From NCBI GenBank assembly GCA_946965045.2, contig OX337233.1:1178001-1242000 (forward strand): a stretch of DNA of 64,000 nucleotides, in the 5' to 3' direction. Every line of letters begins with the position of its first letter. The first letter of the stretch is position 1. The stretch is from Epithemia pelagica. Taxonomy: Eukaryota > Bacillariophyta > Bacillariophyceae > Surirellales > Surirellaceae. Shown here piece by piece: positions 42,386 through 52,073 of the stretch. The translations under genes and the position numbers were made by a program. The notes under the pieces are model-generated. The model had not been told where the DNA came from, ran no database searches, and saw only the letters and a list, made by a program, of their open reading frames with translations.

Positions 42386-44020
42386 TCACTGGTTGGACGG
42401 TAAGCAGTCTTTGGGCAGCTGTACCGTAAACACTCCTGGTTGTCCCTTGGGCAATGAAAAGGACTTGGCCAACCAGGTTGGATTCGAAATCTCGGTGCAA
42501 TATTGTCCAATCCCTTCACCGCGAGCCAAGACTTGACGATGCAAATTGGGATCTGTCGCCCGTTCTTGGTAGGACACTTGTCGGGTGGGACCCAGGGTGA
42601 CCATTCCCACCACATGTCCCTTTGAGAATCCACGAGGCAATCGTGTCCATTGTGGAATATCTTGACTGTCCTTGGCCAAAATATCGCGAAAGGTCTCTTG
42701 ATCAGGCCAGTCACGACGACCACAAGCCACCAAGATCTTGGTACCCACCGGCAAGTCTTGAAAGAGGGGTTGTTTCCGAGACTCGACCGTCTTGACTCCG
42801 TTCAACAAAAGAGAACAAAATGGCTGACTCATGGAAAAGCAAGGCATGTCCACAGTTTCTGTTGTTCTTGGTTGGCGCTTATCGTCCCCTGCTGCTTCAT
42901 TGACAAAAGCGTCTAGAGTCGCCGACCATCGACCCGGTCGACGCCTGTCTTCCGATAAGGTAAATGTCACCAGGTGTCCCGCCTGAAGTGTTCCTTGCAT
43001 CTCTGCCGGAACTTGCGATTCATGAAAGAAATACTCATCCTGTACCGCATTGTCATTGTCAATGACAAACCCAAACCCCTTCTTGGGTGAAAAGAATTTG
43101 ATCCTACCCATCATTACAGTGCCCTCGGGCGGCGAAGAGGATGTCTGTGACCCTGCCTTTCGTGCTCCACTCGATGCACTTGGTGAGATATCCAAATTCT
43201 TGCTGTCCAGGACATATCCCATCCAGTGCCGTGCATCCTTGCCTGCCTTTAGGTCACTGTATTTTTGCAGGGCCTTGACAAAATGTTCCATGGTCATGCC
43301 TCGTGGTGTATGACAACACAAGACTCCCAACTGACTAATCTCCTTCAAGTTCATGGACACATTGTCATCGAAAAACAGCATTTCAGTGTAGGCAAATCCT
43401 GTGGCCTGTTTCAAATGAGCAAAATGTTCTTTCTTGCTCCCTTTTTGAATTTCCACCAAGTTGGATCCAAACAAGGATTGGATCGGAATCCGCTCGTTCG
43501 AATCTGTCGTTACCACAAAGTCTTGAAGCAACTGGTGCGCCCATCGCGTACGAGTGGTGCGACTGGCAATGGCCAACTTCATATCATCGCCCGTCGATGG
43601 CGCGGCGGCAAAGAATTCGAGAATGCGTCGGGCATCGTCAAAGAGACAAATGTCCCGATCGGCCTGTGGCATTCCACCCTGACGTTGGTTGGGTATTCGA
43701 AGTTGATACAATTCCGGTGTCCACAACGTATTGTCCAAGTCAAAAACGAGTAACTTGGGGAGAACTTCAAGTTGAGACAAAAAATCTGTATCCAAAACAA
43801 AAGTCTGGTCTTGGTTTGTTGTTGTTGTTGTCGTCGACATGCCGAGAGTAGACGAACGCTTGAAATGACTCGATTGGGGAAGAGATTTTGGAGCGTTGCG
43901 ATCCAACCGTTGTGCAACCGGAGACATCCATGCAGCAGAGGGTACACACAGACATGCCAACAGGAATTGGAGTAGCAGCACGTAGCCCGCAGCAAACACC
44001 TTGCCGCTCAACCATGCCAT
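42386..44020 (-). CDS. MDP-1 phosphatase / cold-shock domain / ASCH domain fusion, secretory or plastid-targeted
   Basis: 544 residues, single exon. Residues 1-30 form a signal peptide ending PSAA before WMSP, like the ASAFAP-type junction used for diatom plastid import (an aromatic residue at +1). Residues about 88-260 are a magnesium-dependent phosphatase-1 HAD domain, with the nucleophile motif FDLDNTLW (Asp94 and Asp96) and the acidic FFDDN motif near 217. MDP-1 dephosphorylates sugars or protein Tyr/glycated residues. Residues about 299-373 are a cold-shock domain with GRIKFF and KGFGFV, the RNA-binding RNP-like strands. Residues about 392-540 are an ASCH domain (FSMSQPFCSLLLNGVKTVES), a PUA-like fold linked to RNA. 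Key residues of all three look intact. The combination suggests RNA-linked phosphatase activity; that is an inference. Confidence 0.87.
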   Translation of the reverse strand: MAWLSGKVFAAGYVLLLQFLLACLCVPSAAWMSPVAQRLDRNAPKSLPQSSHFKRSSTLGMSTTTTTTNQDQTFVLDTDFLSQLEVLPKLLVFDLDNTLWTPELYQLRIPNQRQGGMPQADRDICLFDDARRILEFFAAAPSTGDDMKLAIASRTTRTRWAHQLLQDFVVTTDSNERIPIQSLFGSNLVEIQKGSKKEHFAHLKQATGFAYTEMLFFDDNVSMNLKEISQLGVLCCHTPRGMTMEHFVKALQKYSDLKAGKDARHWMGYVLDSKNLDISPSASSGARKAGSQTSSSPPEGTVMMGRIKFFSPKKGFGFVIDNDNAVQDEYFFHESQVPAEMQGTLQAGHLVTFTLSEDRRRPGRWSATLDAFVNEAAGDDKRQPRTTETVDMPCFSMSQPFCSLLLNGVKTVESRKQPLFQDLPVGTKILVACGRRDWPDQETFRDILAKDSQDIPQWTRLPRGFSKGHVVGMVTLGPTRQVSYQERATDPNLHRQVLARGEGIGQYCTEISNPTWLAKSFSLPKGQPGVFTVQLPKDCLPSNQ

Positions 44021-44614
44021 GGTTTTTAACAGAGTCTTCTTCCAATTTTGCTGAGCAAATGGGTGGCGAGGTCAACTTACGTAGTACGTACGTTCATAAG
44101 AACGACTTAAGCACGACCTCACGCGACCGAATAAGTCTTTTTCTTCCCCGGGCCGCAAAAGCCACCTTGCATGCGCGCTGAAAGCAAGCCGATCCTCGCT
44201 CCTCGTCGGCACGAAAAGAGCGGCGTTTGCGTTTTGCCGTTCTCATGTTTTTCATCTCGTACCTCTGTTTTTGTCCACAAGTTTCCGGTCGGTTTTCCAA
44301 AGACCCGTTTCGTTTCGCGTCAGCTGACCTGTGAAGCGAACATGGTTCGGTTGCGGCAAACGCACCAACAATCAACCTCTCTCGTGGCTCCCACAGCAGC
44401 AGCAGCAGCAGCATTTGGTTTCTTGGTCTCATTCCTTTTCGGTTCCTACCAATCAAAAAGGAGTGAGTGGATTGAAACACTGACAACACAGTATCTCCTC
44501 TTACGCTTTGGCTTCTATCTGGCATCTGGACGAGTGGTCAATACTTGTTTATTCCGTTCTTATTCTCTCTGGACTTAGAAGAAGAAGACAGGGTTCTACC
44601 AAACAAACACCAAG
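44021..44614. promoter_or_regulatory. Divergent intergenic region
   Basis: About 590 bases between two diverging start codons. A (CAG)n tract lies at about 44394-44412. An open frame crosses 44171-44578 but shows only low-complexity and hydrophobic patches and no conserved motif, so I treat it as untranslated. Confidence 0.4.
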
Positions 44615-45541
44615 ATGCAACGACCACTCACATGGAACACGTCCCCGCTGTCTTTGTCGTCTTCACCCACACAAGAGCGAATGGCAGTCTCCTCACCACC
44701 TCATGAGTATCAAGTCGATCATGGTTTCATTGATCTGTCGTTTGCTTCACCACCAACACCATTGAATTTCGTGAACCAAGTATCGGACGATGACGACAAT
44801 GACGACAATGAAGCACACGACGATGCCGTGATTGACAAGAGCATTCTTCTATCCGAAGATGATGACCACTTTTGCCGCTCGCCCCTTCAAGAGATTTCGC
44901 TGTCCTCCTCCAGTGACGAGGAGGATGATGATTCTATTGTGACGGACGAGGAGTCGTTGCCCTCCTCTCCCCAACCACGGCCTTACTTTACCATTATCAC
45001 TCCTCCCCGCTATCCGAGATTTGGACATCTCAATACTCGCCCCTACCGACCCTCTATTGCCTACCAACGTGCACGGCTCTATCCCATTCCCGAAATGGTC
45101 GAAGATGAAGAAGACCAGCAAGTTTCGAGGCCGACCAATGCTGTACCTGAGCAACATGGACCTCTCAATGCTCCAATATCGTCAACAGTGTCCTCTCCTC
45201 CCTCTCTGCAGTTTCCAAAACTTCAACTTTGGGGGCCACAATCTCCCATTGCCTGTGTGACACCGCCAAAAGAAAAAGCAGAGATGTATTCAATCCCGGG
45301 ACGGAGCAAACCTTCAAAAACTAAAACATTTCAAGAACCTACTCTCTTCTGCGACGCATCAAGTTTCTTGTCGAGTGCGACTGATGGTATGTTCTCGAAA
45401 CATGAGACAAACTCCCCATTGTCAGTACTGACAAATGCAAGAAAACCAAAGAAATGGGGCGACGAGAAGAGTGGGAGTGGCAATCATTCTTTTTCGCGGA
45501 ATGATTCTCGACTGAGATCCATGCCGACATTCACCGGCTGA
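44615..45541 (+). CDS. Unknown Ser/Pro/Asp-rich protein
   Basis: 308 residues, single exon, unrecognised. No signal peptide or membrane segment. Mostly disordered: acidic runs (DDDDNDDNEAHDD near residue 55; SSSSDEEDDD near residue 95) and Pro-rich segments with repeated YxP/RYPRF-type patches near residues 125-150. The C-terminal quarter is basic (KPKKWGDEK). Long Ser-Asp-Glu stretches are typical casein-kinase-2 targets and such proteins are often regulatory or nuclear, but nothing specific supports a role. It faces away from the MDP-1 fusion gene and converges with the type II membrane protein. Confidence 0.6.
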   Translation: MQRPLTWNTSPLSLSSSPTQERMAVSSPPHEYQVDHGFIDLSFASPPTPLNFVNQVSDDDDNDDNEAHDDAVIDKSILLSEDDDHFCRSPLQEISLSSSSDEEDDDSIVTDEESLPSSPQPRPYFTIITPPRYPRFGHLNTRPYRPSIAYQRARLYPIPEMVEDEEDQQVSRPTNAVPEQHGPLNAPISSTVSSPPSLQFPKLQLWGPQSPIACVTPPKEKAEMYSIPGRSKPSKTKTFQEPTLFCDASSFLSSATDGMFSKHETNSPLSVLTNARKPKKWGDEKSGSGNHSFSRNDSRLRSMPTFTG

Positions 45542-45786
45542 GAGAGGATTGTTTGTTTCAATTATGTTGTCGCTTTGGAAGTATTCCTGCTTCGTTTTGG
45601 TTGTCGCCATCCTAACTCTAGTAGCCTGATTCAACTGTTACTTTGCGTTCTCGTTCGGAGCACAAAAGTAGTAAAGTAGAACGGTCGTTTATACCAAATT
45701 GTAGGATATCAGGATCCGAGAGACGTTTAGAATATGCGTTCTTCGTGTCTTTTGGAGGACAAGGACTGCTTTTGTGGAAAAAGCAT

Positions 45787-47784
45787 TCACTCAGAGTCAC
45801 CGCATAGGGGCAATGTCGAGGAACTCTCGTCCTTCAAGGGATTTGGAACGGTGATTTGCTGCGGTCGACACTGGCGACCATGAGCATTGGCGGCCAGTGT
45901 GGTAATACCAGTTCCATCGACTAAGCGGATAAGTTGGTAGGAGAACAAACGATAATGGTCGTCCAATGTTTTGTTGGGGCCAAATCCACACAAGAACCAA
46001 AAATTGTCACATCGACTCAGCCTCTTGAGATGGATTGCCGTAGCACCGGGATGATCCGGGCCTTGGTCGCAGCACACGTCCACGGTCCTTGATTCGTTTG
46101 GCCAGGTATCGGGAACAGGATGCTTCTCGATAGTGACAATATTTTGAACCTGTTCAAAGGGACCCTCCGCCGGTAAAATGTTGTTTCGAGTTTTGTAAGG
46201 TTGTTGGGGGTCATGTTGCTGAATGGGAATGTCGCTATTGTGAGGGACGGGTTGCAGTCGATGTGGAATAGCAATCTTTCCCTTGTCGATTTCTGCACTC
46301 AAAACCATGAGTGCTGACTGCTTGGTCACCAAGACGGAATCCGGTTCCGTAAGATAAATGTACTTCCACCGGCAACCAACCGTCATGTTGAAAGATGGTC
46401 CAAGCCATTGTCGTGCATCAATTGGATCGCCCCCGCCTCTGGTATGTTTTGCATACGACCCTCTTCTTCGTTGTGAACTTAGTTTCGAATTGTTGAGAGA
46501 CAAGAACGCTTTTCGAATACCGACTAAGCCAGCCATGGGAATTGTTTTGATTGTGCGTTTGTTCCCCCTGTTCCATTGGACGGTACCTTCATGTTCGGAA
46601 CAGTTCACAACCACGATTGAAAGTTCGGTCTTGTGCACACGAACTTCCAAACCGCGGCCCATTGAGTTGCTGTCGTTGGTACCACGAATCCATTCTCCAG
46701 AGATATGATTTGTTTTGTTCGTCTTGGCATACTCCAAAAAGGCTTTCTCCCACAAGGATCGTTCAACGAGGTCTTGTTGACTGCTTTGGAGCATTTCGAG
46801 TGTTGCAGACCATATTATCTTGCTGTGTTCATCCCAATCCGTGTTGTCCACCACAACAAGGATTCTTCCGCAACGGACTCGAATCAAAGAAGTCAATGTG
46901 GCCCCCAAGTTGGCCATGGTCATAATCTTGGCCCGCGTCGAGTTGAAGTAGTTCCGGTAGGGCATAAAGGCAATCAGTGCAATTGTTTCCTGCATGGCCG
47001 TCGGATCGTCACTTTGTTGCAGTTGCGGTTCCAGATTTGAGTTTGTCCTATTCTTGTTGGTTATTGCCACTTCTGGGGAATCCAAGGAAGCCAGAGTCTG
47101 GCGAATGTACTTCATGAGTTGATCTACATAAAATACATATGGCAGTGTGTTTCGTTTCACTTCATACCCAACTTGCTTCCACGCCTTGGAGGTATGCTCG
47201 ACGGCAAATTGCAGCCAATCGCGAGTCATACGCACATCATCTCTCGCAAATTCGTAAAAGGCAAAAGAGGCTCCTTCGACAAACATCATGTGTTGGTTGT
47301 GAATCGGATTGGGATTCAAGAATTCCAAGAATCGGTCCACCGATTGCCACCAAGTGGCAGAAAAGCCATCGCGTAGGGACAATTCCGATGGATCAATAAA
47401 AAGTGCAAGGTCTAGGTCCTTTTCGGAGGTATGGTTGAGCTGCAACGATGAATTTGTTGTTCTGTTGGAGAATTTCGGATTCGGTTCCTCCTTCTTGTTT
47501 ATCAGCGACGTAAATTTACCATCCCTTTGCTTACCCTTGAATTCTTCTAGAAACCTTCGTGACGATGTTGTCAGATTTAGTTCCAAGAGGACGTGTTTAT
47601 TCCAGTGGTTGGACACAGCAAGGTATGATAGGATGTACGCAATAATGAGGGTAAGGAAAAAGGTCCAAGAAGCAGTGGACGAAAGTCTTTTTGCGGTGTT
47701 TTTCTTGTGATTGGAACCATGAGGATTGGCGGAACGATGTTTTGTTAAACGATCATTCTTTGTTCTCCTTGTGGATGGATTCAT
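45787..47784 (-). CDS. Type II membrane protein, glycosyltransferase-like candidate
   Basis: 665 residues, single exon. A 38-residue basic cytosolic head (TRRTKNDRLTKHRS) precedes one membrane anchor (about residues 40-60, WTFFLTLIIAYILSYLAV). The remainder is a large luminal domain with N-x-S/T sequons and conserved-looking Cys. Near residue 485 is CRWKYIYLTEPDSVLVTK, where an acidic pair after a Tyr-rich strand recalls the DxD metal site of Golgi glycosyltransferases, followed by IPHRLQPVPHNSD. The tail contains CDNFWFLCGFGP. The anchor-plus-luminal-catalytic layout fits a Golgi enzyme. I cannot assign a CAZy family, so the transferase call rests on topology and a short motif. Confidence 0.62.
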   Translation of the reverse strand: MNPSTRRTKNDRLTKHRSANPHGSNHKKNTAKRLSSTASWTFFLTLIIAYILSYLAVSNHWNKHVLLELNLTTSSRRFLEEFKGKQRDGKFTSLINKKEEPNPKFSNRTTNSSLQLNHTSEKDLDLALFIDPSELSLRDGFSATWWQSVDRFLEFLNPNPIHNQHMMFVEGASFAFYEFARDDVRMTRDWLQFAVEHTSKAWKQVGYEVKRNTLPYVFYVDQLMKYIRQTLASLDSPEVAITNKNRTNSNLEPQLQQSDDPTAMQETIALIAFMPYRNYFNSTRAKIMTMANLGATLTSLIRVRCGRILVVVDNTDWDEHSKIIWSATLEMLQSSQQDLVERSLWEKAFLEYAKTNKTNHISGEWIRGTNDSNSMGRGLEVRVHKTELSIVVVNCSEHEGTVQWNRGNKRTIKTIPMAGLVGIRKAFLSLNNSKLSSQRRRGSYAKHTRGGGDPIDARQWLGPSFNMTVGCRWKYIYLTEPDSVLVTKQSALMVLSAEIDKGKIAIPHRLQPVPHNSDIPIQQHDPQQPYKTRNNILPAEGPFEQVQNIVTIEKHPVPDTWPNESRTVDVCCDQGPDHPGATAIHLKRLSRCDNFWFLCGFGPNKTLDDHYRLFSYQLIRLVDGTGITTLAANAHGRQCRPQQITVPNPLKDESSSTLPLCGDSE

Positions 47785-48216
47785 TGTATGAACTACTCTA
47801 CGACGTTAGGAGAAATACAACAACAGGAGAGACTCTGCCCAGAGCACCGAATAGGAGTCTTTTTGTGGCGATGTAGATATGGGATGATATCGGATATCGC
47901 CCTGCGTCAAGACATGCCGAGCGGGTCATATCTATTGGATGGCGTGACATGTATCTGTTATTTAAAAAGTACGCGAGCATATTCACAAGACGCATGTCAG
48001 GTTATCACCAAAAAATCTCGATGATTGAGGAGGCTGTATGTGCAGATGATAACAGCCATACAGATTCTACATTCCATCTATATGATTACTATTTTGATTC
48101 CTATATCACAAGATCAAAAGTAGGATGGTCGAAGAAGCAGAACCAAGCCAACTTGACTGTTGCCATCCGGGACGCCGAACAAGAAACGTAATGAATGACT
48201 GGGTGGATGCGGCGAT
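47785..48216. other. Intergenic region
   Basis: Promoter side of the type II membrane gene and 3' side of the next minus-strand gene. No gene recognised. Confidence 0.45.
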
Positions 48217-48594
48217 CTATGGCTTTTGAGATTCCAATTGTGCTCGGAGCTTCTCACATTCTTCTTTCCAGTGCTTGATTTGTGCCTCACGTTCCTTCAA
48301 TTTCTTGCGCAACATGACATTCTCCTGGTCACTTTCCCTAAGAGTGGAGTACCAATAGTCATCCAAGGCAAATTGCTCGCTGCAAAGGATTTTGATTTGG
48401 TTCTTCAAGTTCTCGTTCCAGTCCCTGAGTTCTTTGTTTTCTTGGGTCGTCTTTTCTAGTACAGCCGCGATTTGGCTCCGGAGATAATCCGCAATACTTT
48501 CATTTTCTGGTGTCAGGATGGAATGTGTCGTTTCTTGTAGAGCCGCGATTTGTCTCTTGAAATAACCCACCATGCTTTGATTTTCTAGCGTCAT
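48217..48594 (-). CDS. Small coiled-coil protein, unknown
   Basis: 125 residues from the ATG at 48594. Two related heptad blocks (ENQSMVGYFKRQIAALQETT and ENESIADYLRSQIAAVLEK) are followed by a Glu/Lys-rich coiled coil to the end. No membrane segment or known domain. The frame continues upstream of the ATG to a CAG/CGAG junction at about 48617, and a consensus donor GTAAGT exists near 48710 on the minus strand, so a 5' exon with an intron of about 95 bp is possible; I could not find a start codon for such an exon. Annotated conservatively from the internal ATG. Confidence 0.5.
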   Translation of the reverse strand: MTLENQSMVGYFKRQIAALQETTHSILTPENESIADYLRSQIAAVLEKTTQENKELRDWNENLKNQIKILCSEQFALDDYWYSTLRESDQENVMLRKKLKEREAQIKHWKEECEKLRAQLESQKP

Positions 48595-49426
48595 GCACTC
48601 GAATGTGGTTGATCTCGCTGCATGGAGGAAAGCATCAAGAGAAATCGGTTAGAGAACACTGTAATTCGTCATTCCAACGAGAAGGAAGGGTGTTGCTGCA
48701 CACACTTACAGTTGATAGAGATGATGTTTTGCTCACGCTTTGTGGCCCAAACAAACGATGGAGCAGTGTGATTTTGACGTGATCAATTTTATGTCCTTGT
48801 GATAAAGAAGGTGTGTTCAGTTCCTGTTTTCATTCCCTGAAAAACGCAACGGCGTTGCGATAGGTTTTTGGGAACGTACCTTGTCTCCTCAATCACTTTT
48901 CGACATACCTGAAGGAGAGGTGCGGTCTTGTTGGAGCATCTCTTGGCATGACTCTCGACGTCAAGCCTGTGGAGAACTGGGGTGGTGGAAGGTGTTGCGA
49001 TAGTGGTCGTGATAGTGTTGGACCCAAGTGTTCTTTTGCATTTGAATCGGAACACGTGTTGTATCCACTCACACGGACGACGGCCCAAGCCATCTTGGGG
49101 TGGCCCTGTTCTTCCACGGTCCAACTGCTCGTGGAACGTCGAATACGGAGCAGAAGCGCAACAGCGCTCAGCCACTGGATAAAAACGAGCATGCGAACGA
49201 CACTGTGTATCCTGAGAGCAAGCAGCGGTTGGACAGTACGGAAAGGACTCTCACATTGCGCAGTGTTTCCAAGCAAACCATTCTTTGTCGTTTTCCAAGG
49301 AGGGTTTCCAAACGTGTCGTAGCAGGTCCACAACAGACTAGTGTAGTAGTACGAATGGAACAAGGACAAAGGAAAAATCTAACACGACATTTCTACAGCT
49401 CTGCCATATGTTCGTTTTCTTCCTTG
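48595..49426. other. Unresolved region between two minus-strand genes
   Basis: About 830 bases. Several overlapping minus-strand frames occur (for example at 48893-49369) with splice-like sites (GTATGTCG and GTACGTTCC near 48880-48910), but no frame combination gives a protein I trust. It may hold 5' exons of the small coiled-coil gene or an unrecognised gene. Confidence 0.35.
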
Positions 49427-49945
49427 TTATCCGTTCAAAGAAGTCTTGGAGGAGGATTCCACGCGAGTCAGTGTTTGTGAATTGATCAGGACCGGTAAGG
49501 AGGGGAAGCGATTCTCATCCTCCCGCGCCAAACGTGGAGACGCCTGGTGGTCCTCCGTTTCGTCGTCGTCGTCGTCATCGGGTGGTACCACGACGACCAC
49601 GCCATCTCTCGCGTCATCTGCTTGTGGTTGGGCAAGATCTCGTCCTTCGGCCCAGGCGGCTTCCACATTTTGGAGGTAGGCTTCCAATTCCGAGACAGCA
49701 TTTTTCATACGGCGGACTTCGCGATTGATCATGGCTTGAGTTTCCTGGGCCAAACACGTGGTGTCTTGCGGAGACAACTTTCTCTTTTTCAACACGCCAA
49801 AATTTTCTCGAAGCGCATCAGACAGAAACGAATGCGAGGACTCTGTCCCGTCTTGTGGTTGGGACGTTTGGGAGTCGGGCACACAATCACTTGGTTCCAA
49901 TGGCACCGTCTTGGCAAGTGGCACAGTCTCCCGCATGATTGTCAT
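49427..49945 (-). CDS. Unknown small protein with helical core and acidic tail
   Basis: 172 residues from the ATG at 49945 (MTIMRETVPL); the open frame extends 17 codons further to another ATG at 49996. The centre (residues about 60-105, starting LSPQDTTCLAQETQAM) is amphipathic helix with coiled-coil character and a basic NREVRRMKN patch. It is followed by a VVVVVPPDDDDDDE segment and a Ser-rich end. No signal or membrane segment. Not recognised; could be a nuclear or regulatory protein. Confidence 0.5.
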   Translation of the reverse strand: MTIMRETVPLAKTVPLEPSDCVPDSQTSQPQDGTESSHSFLSDALRENFGVLKKRKLSPQDTTCLAQETQAMINREVRRMKNAVSELEAYLQNVEAAWAEGRDLAQPQADDARDGVVVVVPPDDDDDDETEDHQASPRLAREDENRFPSLPVLINSQTLTRVESSSKTSLNG

Positions 49946-50741
49946 GCGCGCGCAATGGAGAAATGTGTCACAACAACGACCGACTGTAGATTGCAAACCA
50001 CTCTACAAGTTCCTGCTTTCCCACAACACCTGCTTCTCTTCACAGAGACTCTATTCGATCGATCTAAACGATTCCACAACGACGACAACAACAACTCACG
50101 TGAGGACAGGAGATTGTATAGTCATCCTTGTTCTTGTTGTCTCCTTCTTGTCTGTTGTTCCTTAGTTGCACTCAATCCATCACCCTTTCCTGGTCGACGA
50201 CTGAATTGGATGGAACGGTTCCGTATGCTCTCTCCCTTGAAGATCTTTTTTATATCCGGGTACGTTGGATCCTACGCCGCACACACACACACACGTAGGC
50301 GCACACCACAACGTACCTGTCCAAAATCACACAAGGCAAGCAAACAATCCACGAGAAAGGATTCGATTTCCTCCCACAACTACTAACGATGATGATGATG
50401 ATGATGAAAATGTTTGGGTATACACTATCGACAACGCAATCGCAGCTTATCTCGAAGCTTGTTCGAGGCGCGATCTGGCCGTAGTATATGATCCAAAACA
50501 CTTTTTGTGTGTTACCACAACGACAACGCCACCATGGGAGGTTTGGTTTGTGCGTGTGTGTGATGTGATGTGGATGGAGCGAATGACGATGTCTGCGTCG
50601 GTCCCTCAGTCGATCGTACCTGAGTCGCGGAATCGTGAATTCTGACAGTCGATCATCACGTACCACCAAAACTGAGTACCGGTTGAAGGGATCGAGTTCT
50701 GAAAGGCCAGAATTGTTGGATCGAATCGAACCAAGACGACC
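49946..50741. promoter_or_regulatory. Divergent intergenic region with microsatellites
   Basis: Lies between a minus-strand gene and the Myb gene. Holds a (CA)n tract at 50279-50294 and a (GAT)n tract at about 50388-50407. The Myb start sits in agaccatggcgg, a good context. No coding region recognised. Confidence 0.45.
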
Positions 50742-52073
50742 ATGGCGGCCCACCATCGCGGTTCCAATCCATATTTTACACTTACAAGGGAGGAGTCTAC
50801 GAACGACAACGACGACGCATCCGATTGTATGGATACCAAACCCCAAGCCGTCGATTCCAAGATTCCTGGGGCCACCAAAGATACCTTGCACCCGCCGCTC
50901 GAGACATCACTAATTCACGGCAGTACTGTTTTGGCCACAGTCGAGGATACTCTGTCTACTCAATTTCGCACAGTGACAACACGCGTGGAGGCACGACCAG
51001 CACAGACCACCACCACCATCACCAGCAACAAGGACCAACACAGCAGCACTCGAATGGTTTCAAGGCCAATGCCATCCACCCAAGAACGTACGAGTTCATT
51101 ATCAATACGACAAGAATCCGTTTCGTTCGCAACTCTCTCACAACCACATCACGATCAAAAGCCTGCAGCTTCCAGTATCATGAGTCGAGAACAGTTGCAA
51201 ACACAAACGTGCAGTAGTAGTTCGGTGGAATCACGACAACCCGAAGCCACTGTCGCTGCTTCGGCCACACCAAAGTCCAAACGAGCCAAACGGCGAACGC
51301 CCGCCGCCGACTCTACGGCGTCGTATTCGACCGGACGATGGACGGATGCCGAACACGAGGCTTTTTTGCGAGGGTTGCAACTCTATGGTCGTGAATGGAA
51401 AAAGGTGGCGTCCCACATTCCCACTCGTACATCGGCGCAAGTGCGAAGTCATGCCCAAAAACATTTTGTCAAACTGCAACGCGACGAAGATGCCTTGGGA
51501 GTGGTATCCTCGTCCTCGAATGCTCGACAATCCTCGCAGACCGCCACCACACTGGAGGGCTTGGCTCGAGGCTTGTCGCCCGCGGCGCAATCGACCTTGG
51601 CGCGCATCATGGCTCATCCGGAACTCGTCGAACAAGAAGTCGAAGTGACGATGCAGAGATTAGCGCAACGATATCGACAATTGCAGGATCGACTGCGGCA
51701 CATGGAACGAGAAGAAGCCCAAGCCGCTCGCCTCGCCATGGCCCGAAAACGACCGGCCGAACAACCACAACAACCACAACAAATGATCGGGAGGACCAAT
51801 GACGATCGGGACGAACGAACGCTGGGATTAGAGGATGAAGAATTGATTGCCGTGTCCGTTCTTCATGCGGCTCTTCCTCGGAGCGCGGACGGCATGAGTC
51901 ATGGCGGCGGAGGATCCAACGAGGCATCGCTCGCCAGTGAATTGGAAACCATGGATACCTGCAATAGTTCCACCAATACCACACACGATGGAGGCGATGA
52001 AAATACAACGACATCCAATGAGTCCCTGTCATCCAACAAACGGAGCAAGGTCATGGACTTTTCTTCTTCCTGA
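50742..52073 (+). CDS. Single-repeat Myb transcription factor, SHAQKYF type
   Basis: 443 residues, single exon. One Myb repeat lies at about residues 195-245: TGRWTDAEHEAFLRGLQLYG, then REWKKVASHIPTRTSAQVRS and SHAQKHF, the variant of the SHAQKYF signature that marks 1R-Myb/REVEILLE-type DNA-binding proteins in plants and stramenopiles. A basic stretch (KSKRAKRRTP) just before it could serve as a nuclear signal. Downstream is a helical segment (VEQEVEVTMQRLAQRYRQLQ) with coiled-coil character, perhaps for dimerisation. Flanks are Ser/Thr/Gln-rich, typical of activation or disordered regions. In diatoms this class binds promoter DNA in the nucleus; targets cannot be read from the sequence. Confidence 0.9.
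   Translation: MAAHHRGSNPYFTLTREESTNDNDDASDCMDTKPQAVDSKIPGATKDTLHPPLETSLIHGSTVLATVEDTLSTQFRTVTTRVEARPAQTTTTITSNKDQHSSTRMVSRPMPSTQERTSSLSIRQESVSFATLSQPHHDQKPAASSIMSREQLQTQTCSSSSVESRQPEATVAASATPKSKRAKRRTPAADSTASYSTGRWTDAEHEAFLRGLQLYGREWKKVASHIPTRTSAQVRSHAQKHFVKLQRDEDALGVVSSSSNARQSSQTATTLEGLARGLSPAAQSTLARIMAHPELVEQEVEVTMQRLAQRYRQLQDRLRHMEREEAQAARLAMARKRPAEQPQQPQQMIGRTNDDRDERTLGLEDEELIAVSVLHAALPRSADGMSHGGGGSNEASLASELETMDTCNSSTNTTHDGGDENTTTSNESLSSNKRSKVMDFSSS

Noticed and set aside
44171-44578. Open frame between the MDP-1 fusion and the Ser/Pro-rich gene
   Set aside because: It contains a microsatellite-derived Ala run and no conserved pattern; it occupies the divergent promoter and 5' leader, so I left it as non-coding.
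48789-49369. Overlapping minus-strand frames with splice-like sites
   Set aside because: No combination of donor and acceptor sites gave a continuous protein with a start codon; reported as unresolved.
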